Shown: in pieces, positions 1 to 6,798 of the stretch
How positions within the stretch are numbered: the stretch's first letter is position 1
Layout of the letters: every line of letters starts with the position of its first letter
Assembly (NCBI GenBank): GCA_046760905.1
Contig: JBHIFB010000136.1
Span: forward strand, 1 to 8,519
From: JBHIFB01 sp046760905
GTDB taxonomy: Bacteria; Gemmatimonadota; CAZMKB01
DNA: 8,519 bases
Direction: 5' to 3'
Made by a program: the position numbers and the translations under genes
The notes under the pieces: generated by a model
What the model saw: only the letters and a program-made list of their open reading frames with translations
Told to the model about the DNA's origin: nothing
Databases searched by the model: none

Positions 1-444
1 ACCTTTGCTAGGCATGTAAGATATGCCATATTGCCTACGTATGTGAGTTGTGTTTCTAGATGGCCTTATAACCATCTATATGAAAGCGGATCTGAGGGTT
101 TAACAATAATTAGCCACATTATAACGGAATTTGTGACGACTGCCGCGGCGAGACATGAAATCCCCTTAATCCTTGTCTTTCCAAAACGGGAGACTTTGAA
201 AATCATCCAAGAGTATCGCAAGAAGCCATACAAATCATTAATTAGTTTTCTAGAAACCAATGACTTTTCTTTCATCGACTTCGGAGATGTTTTCGTTGAA
301 AAAAACCACTCTCGGTACTATTTAAATGATGGCCATTATTCTTTAGATGGAAACGAGGTTATAGCAAACGAACTTATAAATTTTATCCGTTGTTATGATG
401 AGAAGTTAGAAACTAAGGTTCATCCGGAAAATGAGTACCTCTGA
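1..444 (+). CDS. C-terminal part of an SGNH/GDSL-hydrolase-like protein (5' end outside window)
   Basis: The reading frame is open from base 1 to a TGA at 442-444, giving 147 visible residues. A TTG at 31 is unlikely to be the true start because the frame continues upstream of it. Near the C-terminus is the segment NDGHYSLDGNEVIANEL. This matches block V of SGNH hydrolases, where the Asp and His of the catalytic triad sit in a D-x-H motif followed by a 'G-N' helix; here they are visible residues 110 and 112. Before it, a helix leads into a strand of the type IPLILVFPKRE, as in the core of this fold. The nucleophile Ser block lies outside the window. Such proteins remove or transfer acyl groups, often on surface polysaccharides, but the substrate cannot be read here. 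The segment is AT-rich (24 and 20 G+C in two sampled 60-base lines) compared with the metabolic genes downstream. The family call is inference from one motif plus fold pattern. Confidence 0.6.
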   Translation, partial: TFARHVRYAILPTYVSCVSRWPYNHLYESGSEGLTIISHIITEFVTTAAARHEIPLILVFPKRETLKIIQEYRKKPYKSLISFLETNDFSFIDFGDVFVEKNHSRYYLNDGHYSLDGNEVIANELINFIRCYDEKLETKVHPENEYL

Positions 445-460
445 CTCTTGACAAAAGAGA

Positions 461-528
461 GGACATCTCAGAAACTTCCTTGAAAAACAAAGCATTAACC
501 TGAATCAAGGAGGTTTCACAAGATGTCC
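461..528 (+). promoter_or_regulatory. Inverted repeat that would hide the transposase ribosome binding site and start codon
   Basis: The left arm is 461-483 and the right arm 505-528, with a 21-base loop. GGACATCT (461-468) pairs perfectly with AGATGTCC (521-528). GAAACTTCCTTGA (471-483) pairs with TCAAGGAGGTTTC (505-517) at 12 of 13 positions, and the remaining pair is a G-U in RNA. Only 2 and 3 bases are unpaired between the two blocks. The right arm contains the whole Shine-Dalgarno AAGGAGG (507-513) and the ATG (523-525). In an RNA transcribed through the left arm, translation would therefore be blocked. Start occlusion of read-through transcripts is a known control device in other insertion sequences (IS10, IS50); applying it here is inference. 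Confidence 0.6.
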
Positions 529-1275
529 ACCAGTATCATATACCATGGATTTGGCGCTGCGGGCTACCAGTACAAAAAGACTGAGTATCTCGGAGGGAAG
601 ATCTACTTTACGATCGAGAAGCATGAGAGGCGTTGTACCTGCCCGTGCAGTTGCCTGGTGATTCAGAAGGGGATGAGGGAGAGAGTGATCCAGACAGTGC
701 CCATAGGCGAGAAGCCGGTCTTTTTCAGAGTCGAGAATAGACGACTGTTGTGTTCTGCATGCGGAGCTCTGCGATTCGAGGATCTGGGGATTTCGGAGCC
801 AAAGAAGCAGTATGACAGGAAGCTCGAACGTTATGTGGCCGATCTCTGCCGGCTGATGACCATCAAAGACGTTGCACTTCATGTAGGGCTCTGCTGGGAC
901 ACGGTAAAGGAGATCGACAGAAAGAGGCTTGAGAGGGAGAAGCCCACAGCTTTCCAAAGCTTACATCCTCAAAGAGGATCTTCGCACGTTCTGGGACTGT
1001 GATGATGCGGAGCAAGCCAAATCTCATCTCCTTAGCTGGATCACTATGGCGACAAATTCTGGAATCAGGTTATTGAAAAAATTTGCAAACTCATTGCAAC
1101 GACACATGAAGGGACTTCTGGCTTACTTCGCTCATCCTATCTCCACTGCACGTGTTGAGGGCATCAATAACAAAATCAAAGTTCTCAAAGAGTGGCCTAT
1201 GGTTACCGTGATATGGTTTATTTTGAATTGAAAATCTATGCCGCTAACAAGCTCAGGTACTCATTAATCGGATGA
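523..1275 (+). pseudogene. ISL3-family transposase, internally deleted and frameshifted
   Basis: The start is ATG 523, nine bases after AAGGAGG. The first part (523 to about 945) encodes the N-terminal zinc-binding region, with a CTCPCSC cluster and a later CSACG, then a helix-turn-helix ending in WDTVKEIDRKRLEREKP. This is the usual front end of ISL3 transposases. The frame then runs into unrelated residues and stops at 1000-1002. The C-terminal part resumes in another frame near 946 with AYILKEDLRTFW and includes ARVEGINNK, whose Glu is the family's last catalytic acid. The region with the two catalytic Asp residues is absent, probably 150 or more codons. A second lesion lies at 1187-1189: restoring one A to the AAA run continues the protein as RVAYGYRDMVYFELKIYAAN to TGA 1273-1275, which matches the normal family end. 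The element cannot make an active transposase. I could not define matching terminal inverted repeats or a target duplication. Confidence 0.86.
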
Positions 1276-1536
1276 GCCTTATTATTAAAATAAAATAATG
1301 TTTATGAACTCGCTGGGTAGACCTTGCTCGGTACGCATATTCTGGTTATTCTAATGATAAGATGTTAGACTACGAATCCGAGTATCAATCATCTTTTCAC
1401 ATGGGTCTCTAAGCAAACCTACTACCTATAGAAAGGGGGGATTGTATGATAAGTATAAAATTTGCTTTATCTCTTGCTCCCTGTTAGTGTCGGGGTTCAA
1501 TTTCACGAAGATGATTGAAAGATAGGAGAATGAAAA
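1276..1536. other. Intergenic region between IS remnant and TPR lipoprotein gene
   Basis: No convincing gene is visible. The region is AT-rich after the IS remnant and must contain the right end of the element, but no copy of the left-end sequence is recognisable. A 13-codon ORF (ATG 1446 to TAG 1485-1487) follows a G-rich GGGGGG tract at 1435-1440 and could be a leader peptide or chance. A weak stem TTCAAT/ATTGAA (1496-1501 with 1514-1519) sits just before the ribosome binding site of the next gene. I found no promoter with both boxes close to consensus. Confidence 0.4.
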
Positions 1537-3015
1537 ATGCGCAACTTATCCGTTCTTATGTCGTCTCTCCTTGTCGGTGCCTTCCTACTTTCTTTAAACA
1601 ACTGTGCAACCACCGAGAAGGAGAAGGTTGAAATCGGTAAAATCCCCATCACGACAACTTCTGAACTCGCTCTCAAGTCTTTTATGCAAGGGCGCGAACT
1701 TTCGGAAAAGCTACGAGGCCAGGAATCACTAATATACTTCGAAAAAGCAATTGCGGAGGATCACGATTTTGCCATGGCATATCTCTATCTGGCCCAGTTC
1801 AGTCCAAGCGCAAAGGCATTCTTTGAAAATCTTGACCAGGCCGTTGCGCTTGCGGATAAGGTTTCCGAGGGGGAGCGTCTGTGGATACTCGGTGTCCAGG
1901 CTGGTGCGAACGGCCTGCCTATGAAACAGAGGGAGTACTACACGAAACTTGTAGAAGCATTTCCTCAGGATGAGCGAGCTCATAACCTTTTGGGTATTAA
2001 CTACTTCGTTCAGCAGGAATGGGAAAAAGCAATCGAGGAATGCACAAAAGCAATAGAAATCGCTCCGGAGTTTTCACTTCCGTATAACCAGCTGGGCTAT
2101 GCTCATCGGTTCCTCGCTAACTACACCGAAGCGGAGAATGCCTTTAAAAAGTACATTGAGCTGATCCCGGATGATCCCAATCCATACGATTCCTACGCTG
2201 AATTGCTTATGAAGATGGGCAAATTCGAAGAATCGATTGACTACTACAAGAAGGCACTGGCTCAGAACCCGAATTTCGTCGCGTCTCATATCGGTATAGC
2301 CACAAACCTCAACTTCTTGGGTAAACACGAACAGGCGAGAGAGCAACTTGGGAAACTATACAGCATAGCCAGGAACGATGGCGAGCGGCGTGCCGCCCAT
2401 TTCGCCAAGACGGTCTCATACGTCGATGAAGGGGACATGGAGAAAGCGCTGGAAGAATTGCAGGACCAGTTCACACTTGCCGAGAGGATCAACGACGAAG
2501 CGGCGATGGCAGGGGATCTCGTGGCAATGGGAAATATACTTCTCGAGAAGGGTGAGCCGGACGAAGCCATGGCGAAATACGAGAAGTCTCTAAAGATAAT
2601 GACAGACTCCAATCTTTCCCAGGAGATAAAGGATAACGCGAAACGAGGTTTTCTCTATAACGCAGCACGAGTGATGATGTACAAGGAGCAATTCTCGACT
2701 GCCAAGACCAATGCCGACGAGTTCCTCAAGGAGGTGAAAGCAATAAACAATCCGAACCAGGTAAGGCTAGCTCATGAACTGGCGGGCATGATCGCACTCG
2801 CTGAAAAAGACTACGAAAAGGCGATTGAGGAACTCTACCAGGCCAATCTGCAGAATCCCTATAATCTCTACAGAATATCACTGGCATACGAGGGGAAAGG
2901 AGAAAAGGACAAGGCCAGGGAATACTGTGAAAAGGCGGCGGAATTCAATGCGCTCAACAGCCTTAACTATGCGTATATAAGGGCCAAGGCGCACGAGATG
3001 CTTTCTTCAATGTAG
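1537..3015 (+). CDS. TPR-repeat lipoprotein, exported
   Basis: The protein has 492 residues. AGGAGA (1524-1529) lies seven bases before the ATG. Residues 1-22 form a short charged start and a hydrophobic stretch ending in SLNN, with Cys23 as the likely lipidated residue. Asn at -1 of the lipobox is unusual, because Gly, Ala or Ser is the norm. The rest is almost wholly helical tetratricopeptide-like repeats at about 46-80, 147-180, 181-214, 215-248, 249-280, 287-320, 325-357 and 411-473. Typical TPR consensus is seen in EWEKAIEECTKAIEIAPEF and KFEESIDYYKKALAQNPNF. TPR arrays are protein-binding scaffolds; no enzyme domain is present. The mature protein is probably anchored to a membrane and faces the periplasm, and its partner is unknown. 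It has no same-strand partner: an IS remnant lies upstream and a convergent operon downstream. Product type is secure; function is not. Confidence 0.9.
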   Translation: MRNLSVLMSSLLVGAFLLSLNNCATTEKEKVEIGKIPITTTSELALKSFMQGRELSEKLRGQESLIYFEKAIAEDHDFAMAYLYLAQFSPSAKAFFENLDQAVALADKVSEGERLWILGVQAGANGLPMKQREYYTKLVEAFPQDERAHNLLGINYFVQQEWEKAIEECTKAIEIAPEFSLPYNQLGYAHRFLANYTEAENAFKKYIELIPDDPNPYDSYAELLMKMGKFEESIDYYKKALAQNPNFVASHIGIATNLNFLGKHEQAREQLGKLYSIARNDGERRAAHFAKTVSYVDEGDMEKALEELQDQFTLAERINDEAAMAGDLVAMGNILLEKGEPDEAMAKYEKSLKIMTDSNLSQEIKDNAKRGFLYNAARVMMYKEQFSTAKTNADEFLKEVKAINNPNQVRLAHELAGMIALAEKDYEKAIEELYQANLQNPYNLYRISLAYEGKGEKDKAREYCEKAAEFNALNSLNYAYIRAKAHEMLSSM

Positions 3016-3042
3016 TGAGAGCTCCTGATTTAAAGCAGCATG

Positions 3043-3083
3043 CGATTCCCGTTCAGTACAAGCTCCGATCCAAACGGGAATCG
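3043..3083. terminator. Possible bidirectional terminator between convergent genes
   Basis: A perfect 11-base inverted repeat, CGATTCCCGTT (3043-3053) and AACGGGAATCG (3073-3083), has a 19-base loop. It lies exactly in the 76-base gap between the plus-strand TPR gene (stop 3013-3015) and the minus-strand operon (stop 3092-3094). Position and symmetry suit a terminator serving both strands. There is no immediate T-tract on either side and the loop is long, so intrinsic termination is uncertain. Confidence 0.45.
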
Positions 3084-3091
3084 ATCACAGT

Positions 3092-5161
3092 CTAAAGTAA
3101 GACCTTTTTAGCGCTTGTCCCGACGGCGCCCTTACGGCATTCTCCGGTCGTCATAAACCCGGCCGAGTGCTTCGCCTGGATATCCAGGGCTTCTCCCAGG
3201 GGAACGCCGCAGGAGGCCTGAACGGTTTCCATTATAGCCTTTCGGGCCGCTTCAACCAGGGGATTACCGGCCTCCGGCAAGCCCTTCACGTCCTTGGATA
3301 TTCTGAGGGCCTTTTCTTTCAAACTTCGTAACCGCAGGCCGTGGTCACCGCCTGTAGCGACCAGCCACGCCTTCGCAAGCGCCTCCTCAACAGGTCCGGC
3401 GTAGTCAACCAGCCAGCCTTCTGCATCATCTCCAGCTATGATGGATTTTCCGCTCAAAAGAAGTCGCAAGAGCTTCCCGTGTTTCGAAGGATCTGTTTTC
3501 CGGAAGGGCCAGTGGCAGCCTTCCATGCCAGGAACAACCGGCAATGTGACTTCTGGCATACCGAGCTGCGCTCCTTCAACTGAGATCAGGTAGTGGCAGT
3601 GCATCAGAAGCTCCAGCATGCCGCCCAGGCAGCGCTTTCCGCCAACGAAGCCAACCGAAACGGCAAATTCATCGTTGAGCCGCCTTGCAACTCGAGACCA
3701 TGTCTTCGTGATACTGAGACCCTTTTTCTCTTCCTCCAGCGCAGGGAAGAATTCCGTTGTGTCGGCACCTATCATCTGAGTGGACATATGAAAGTCACCG
3801 GTGACGATGACGTTAGCTATGCCTTCGGCTATGAGCCAGTCGATCGTCCTGTCCAGCTCATTGACAACGTCCCAGTTGAGCGACTCACGACTGATGGAAA
3901 TCACACCGACTCTCCCATCATGTTCTGCGTTCACGTAGAGCTGCTGCCACTGGGGAGCGCCCATTCGCTCAAAGACTTCCGGGTACCAGCATTTACCAGC
4001 CGCTTCAGGGTGAAGCTTATGGTATGCCGCAACCCGGCTTATGACGTTGTCGGCACCGTAATCGCGGATAAAGGCCAGGATCCCCTTCGTGAACTGAGCA
4101 CACAGCTCTCCGATGGCGTTCATGTGAGAGAGATGAGCCCTCCTTTCGTGAAGCATCATGCTGGTCATCTGGAAGAGGGGGCCCAGAACCCAGCTCTGGA
4201 ACGTATCCTCATCGTCCATTTCCCAATCAACGACAGGGCGATTGCTCGAATACCAGCTTTCACCGCTGTCCTTACGCCGCACAAGCTCCGGTGATGGTCT
4301 GAACACTTCGCCGTATCTCTCAGCCAGATGGTGGAGGCATGACCAGGTCAGGAAACTGGCTCCCGGCCCGATGGCGTCATGTGCCCGCAGCGGGTTGGGA
4401 CCCAGGAGTCTGCGGATGTACTTGTCCACCTTCCAGAACGGCATGTTGGTGGCACGGTGGTACCTGATCGCCGCTTGCGTAATGCCGCAGAACAGCACAT
4501 CAAGGATGAAGGACCAGTTGTCACTGACGGGGATCGGTATGAGCCCCATCGCCAGGAGGAGATGTGTAATATCCGAAGGCTTATCCTCGATAACTTCCCA
4601 GACCTTGTTGATTTGATGCGGGAACGATGGGTGGAGGATCCCCACACCGAGCTCGGAGCTCGGAAACCCCGAGGTCACCGAGCGGATCTCGATTTCCGGG
4701 TAAGCCTTACGCATGAGGTCATAGTGGGATCTTTTAAGCTGCAGTATCTCCGGAATAGCCTCGAGCAAAAAACGAGGCCTATACTGCGAAAGCCCCTCGG
4801 GCAGGGATGAACCGTCATAGCTGAATCTTACTATATTGGCCATGATTTCAGCGGCTCGCTTGGAACCGAAGGAGGATTTTAAACCGGCATACTGTCCTCC
4901 AATGCCATCAGGCGCATCCGGCAGATCCAGGGTAACAATCGGCACACCGTATGGCAGCAACCTGGATCCAAGCTGCATCGCCTTGCCGGAGCCGACGATG
5001 CCATTGCCGCCGGAGATGAGCAGAGAGCCGCGACCGTTCTCCGGACCGAATACTCTTTCAACCAGCTCTTTCTCATCGACCGGCAATCTACTTTTTCGAA
5101 AAACGTCTAAGACCGTACCCAGACCCAGAGTCTGGAGCGTTGTCTGTCTCATTGATTTCAT
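3092..5161 (-). CDS. Bifunctional 3-hydroxyacyl-CoA dehydrogenase / enoyl-CoA hydratase (FadN-like order)
   Basis: The 689-residue protein has the dehydrogenase first and the crotonase domain last, as in Bacillus FadN and archaeal fusions and opposite to FadB. Residues 46-190 form the NAD-binding domain, with GNGIVG at 52-57, Asp79 at the end of the second strand, EAIPE at 134-138 and TS at 163-164. The catalytic dyad fits His177 (LHPSF) with Glu189 twelve residues on, the family spacing. Residues 200-285 and about 325-400 resemble two copies of the dehydrogenase C-terminal domain. The crotonase domain (about 410-600) has GAD at 465-467 and both catalytic glutamates, Glu517 in GGMLEL and Glu537 in GMPEV. 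It would hydrate enoyl-CoA and then oxidise 3-hydroxyacyl-CoA with NAD+ in the cytoplasm. Chain length and substrate cannot be read. It is shorter than FadN (about 790 residues). The start is two bases after the thiolase stop, with its ribosome binding site (AAAGGAAAG) inside the thiolase end, so translational coupling is likely. Confidence 0.86.
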   Translation of the reverse strand: MKSMRQTTLQTLGLGTVLDVFRKSRLPVDEKELVERVFGPENGRGSLLISGGNGIVGSGKAMQLGSRLLPYGVPIVTLDLPDAPDGIGGQYAGLKSSFGSKRAAEIMANIVRFSYDGSSLPEGLSQYRPRFLLEAIPEILQLKRSHYDLMRKAYPEIEIRSVTSGFPSSELGVGILHPSFPHQINKVWEVIEDKPSDITHLLLAMGLIPIPVSDNWSFILDVLFCGITQAAIRYHRATNMPFWKVDKYIRRLLGPNPLRAHDAIGPGASFLTWSCLHHLAERYGEVFRPSPELVRRKDSGESWYSSNRPVVDWEMDDEDTFQSWVLGPLFQMTSMMLHERRAHLSHMNAIGELCAQFTKGILAFIRDYGADNVISRVAAYHKLHPEAAGKCWYPEVFERMGAPQWQQLYVNAEHDGRVGVISISRESLNWDVVNELDRTIDWLIAEGIANVIVTGDFHMSTQMIGADTTEFFPALEEEKKGLSITKTWSRVARRLNDEFAVSVGFVGGKRCLGGMLELLMHCHYLISVEGAQLGMPEVTLPVVPGMEGCHWPFRKTDPSKHGKLLRLLLSGKSIIAGDDAEGWLVDYAGPVEEALAKAWLVATGGDHGLRLRSLKEKALRISKDVKGLPEAGNPLVEAARKAIMETVQASCGVPLGEALDIQAKHSAGFMTTGECRKGAVGTSAKKVLL

Positions 5162-5163
5162 GA

Positions 5164-6411
5164 CTACTTTCCTTTTCTACTGTCTGTGACTTTGAAAATC
5201 GCCGAAATCCCAACATCTCCAGCGGCACATCCGAAAATGAGAGCGTAGCCGCCGCCCCGGGTGACCGCTCTTTCCAGCGCTTCGACGATGACCCTTACCA
5301 GAGTCGGCCCCTGAGGATGACCATAAATCATGGGACAGCCGGTATCGTTCATGTTGTGCCAGTCATATTCCAGAAGCTTGGCGAAGACGACATCATTGAC
5401 AGCGAAGGGATTGTGGTCGTAGACCGCCGTCATGTCAGACATCGTAAGGCCCGTCCTCTCCAGAAGCTGCTTCACGGCAAAGCCGGGTGCTTCCGGCATG
5501 TATCCGGCCTCCGTCCTGTATTCGTTGGAAGCGATCAGCTGGATGCTGATTTCAGGGCGTAGACTCAACTCCCGCATCTTTTCCTCGGTTGTGACAATTA
5601 TGGTGAACATACCGTCTGAGGCATGGGTTTGCCCGCCTGCTGTGACGCAGGTATCCAGCTGGCGTTCTGCCTTGAACTGATCGAGGGAGGTATACTTCCG
5701 TACGCCGTAATCGTCATCGACGATGCCCAGTTTCTGTCCTCGCACATCCAGAATCGTCATCGGGAACAGGAAATTGTCCAGCACCCCTGATTTTTTCGCA
5801 TCGAAGTACTGCTGGTAACGCCAGAGGGAGAGTTCTGCAACTTCGTTGAAATCGATCTTATATTTCCTGGCTGTTCTGCCGGCACAGGCTATCATGGAGG
5901 TTTCCCCTCTGGCTTGCCTGAAACCGGATTGGCCAGTAGATGGGTCGTAACCGAAATTATCCCAGATATCGCTGATCACTTCCGTCCTGCGATAGGTTCC
6001 CTGATTGGGAAAGACACCGGCGGGCGAGTTGCTGGTTTTATCAAAGGCCAGCACACCTATGACGGAATGGGAGCCGCTTTGAACCTGAGCGGCCGCCTTG
6101 ACCACCACCTGTAGTCCAGTTGCGCATGCCTGCTCCAGATGAAAACCCGGAAGGCGTCGTCCGAAGCTGTGGGATAGGTATGTTGATCCCCAGAACTTAT
6201 AAAGCCATGGTATCGTCGATCCGGTCACCAGGTAATCCAGCTGGCTGATCGGGACACGCTTCTTGCTGAGAACATAGGGCATCGCTTCGGCCGCAAACCG
6301 GGCTATGTCAACTTCGGCCAGGGCACTTGTGTGCCAAGCCGGAAACCAGCTGCCACCCCAGGTGCCGTAAGGAATAAATGCCTTCGGGTAGCACGAGGTT
6401 ACTTCTTTCAT
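5164..6411 (-). CDS. Thiolase-family acyl-CoA acetyltransferase
   Basis: This 415-residue protein has the usual thiolase length. Cys96 in QACATG is the acyl-accepting nucleophile. His365 in GHPQG and Cys395 in FGCAAGDVG match the general-base His and the second catalytic Cys of the family. The block that is usually NEAF reads HNPF (333-336), closer to the HDCF of SCP2-type thiolases, so the oxyanion-hole Asn is replaced by His. It would cleave 3-ketoacyl-CoA with CoA or run the reverse condensation. It is the promoter-proximal gene of a two-gene operon with the fused hydratase/dehydrogenase, like the FadA and FadN pair, which favours a degradative role. The ATG at 6409-6411 is preceded by a strong AGGAGAAGGAGA (6417-6428 on the opposite strand). 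No acyl-CoA dehydrogenase or CoA ligase lies in the window, so the first step of the cycle must be encoded elsewhere. Fold and catalytic residues are clear; substrate is not. Confidence 0.9.
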   Translation of the reverse strand: MKEVTSCYPKAFIPYGTWGGSWFPAWHTSALAEVDIARFAAEAMPYVLSKKRVPISQLDYLVTGSTIPWLYKFWGSTYLSHSFGRRLPGFHLEQACATGLQVVVKAAAQVQSGSHSVIGVLAFDKTSNSPAGVFPNQGTYRRTEVISDIWDNFGYDPSTGQSGFRQARGETSMIACAGRTARKYKIDFNEVAELSLWRYQQYFDAKKSGVLDNFLFPMTILDVRGQKLGIVDDDYGVRKYTSLDQFKAERQLDTCVTAGGQTHASDGMFTIIVTTEEKMRELSLRPEISIQLIASNEYRTEAGYMPEAPGFAVKQLLERTGLTMSDMTAVYDHNPFAVNDVVFAKLLEYDWHNMNDTGCPMIYGHPQGPTLVRVIVEALERAVTRGGGYALIFGCAAGDVGISAIFKVTDSRKGK

Positions 6412-6524
6412 TTATTTCTCCTTCTCCTGGGATTTCTTCATTCAGCGGATTTCTATCCCGCTTTCCTCTTTCACACATTCACCGTTCTCTGAGTGTCTAT
6501 ACCGGCTCGTAGACGGAGTCTGCT

Positions 6525-6553
6525 TTAGTACGACAGATCGGCACTGTTGTCAA
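6525..6553 (-). promoter_or_regulatory. Sigma-70-like promoter for the thiolase operon
   Basis: Read on the minus strand, a perfect TTGACA (6548-6553) is followed by a 17-base spacer and TACTAA (6525-6530). The -35 is consensus, while the -10 keeps only three of six consensus bases. Transcription would start near 6518, giving a leader of roughly 105 bases before the thiolase ATG. Confidence 0.45.
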
Positions 6554-6629
6554 CCTGGACCGGTGTTTTCCTAAAACTTTACTTCAAATTAATTGACTCC
6601 AGGGAATAAAGCAAGAAATAGATAAGGCC

Positions 6630-6673
6630 TGCCGGGAAAAATGCATTGTGACGGTTGATTTGTGCTCCCGGCA
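6630..6673. repeat. Perfect 8-base inverted repeat flanking the RidA-family promoter -35 box
   Basis: TGCCGGGA (6630-6637) and TCCCGGCA (6666-6673) are exact reverse complements, with centres 36 bases apart. The right arm lies inside the spacer between the -35 (6655-6660) and -10 (6678-6683). A protein bound there would block RNA polymerase. It could be a pair of operator half-sites; chance remains possible. Confidence 0.4.
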
Positions 6674-6683
6674 AGAGTATAAT
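6655..6683 (+). promoter_or_regulatory. Sigma-70-like promoter for the RidA-family gene
   Basis: TTGATT (6655-6660) is followed by exactly 17 bases and then a perfect TATAAT (6678-6683). The predicted start is near 6690, about 105 bases before the coding region. This is the best complete promoter match in the window. Confidence 0.6.
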
Positions 6684-6798
6684 CATCTTAAAGAGAGGGA
6701 AAAACAGAGAAATTTCTTCAGTACGCCGGGGATTTAGAGGGCGTGGAAGATTACAGGCTCACCTATTCACCAGGCATACTCAATGAAAGAGGCAAATG

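Larger units (their letters stand above)
6412..6795. other. Divergent promoter region between the thiolase operon and the RidA-family gene
   Basis: These 384 bases hold no credible gene. They contain the two opposing promoters and the inverted repeat listed separately. The deduced plus-strand leader is about 105 bases and holds a small stem, ACGCC/GGCGT (6723-6727 with 6740-6744). The minus-strand leader is of similar length and holds a short stem, AGCGG/CCGCT (6444-6448 with 6458-6462), just upstream of the thiolase ribosome binding site. No known riboswitch is recognised. Confidence 0.6.

Noticed and set aside
445..459. CTCTT-gacaa-AAGAG stem just after the SGNH-like stop, as a terminator
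   Set aside because: The stem is only five AT-rich pairs and there is no T-tract after it.
505..957. A 150-codon minus-strand frame opposite the ISL3 transposase
   Set aside because: The plus strand carries clear ISL3 motifs and a strong ribosome binding site, so the minus frame is a shadow.
1446..1487. 13-codon ORF after a G-rich tract, as a possible leader peptide
   Set aside because: Too short, with no regulatory codon run and no terminator or anti-terminator pair around it.
1276..1536. Right terminal inverted repeat of the IS
   Set aside because: I compared the left-end bases 445-483 with this stretch by eye and found nothing beyond 6-base matches, so no end is claimed.
3593..4294. A 233-codon plus-strand frame opposite the fused hydratase/dehydrogenase
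   Set aside because: It is wholly antisense to a protein with clear domains and catalytic residues, and its translation has no recognisable motif.
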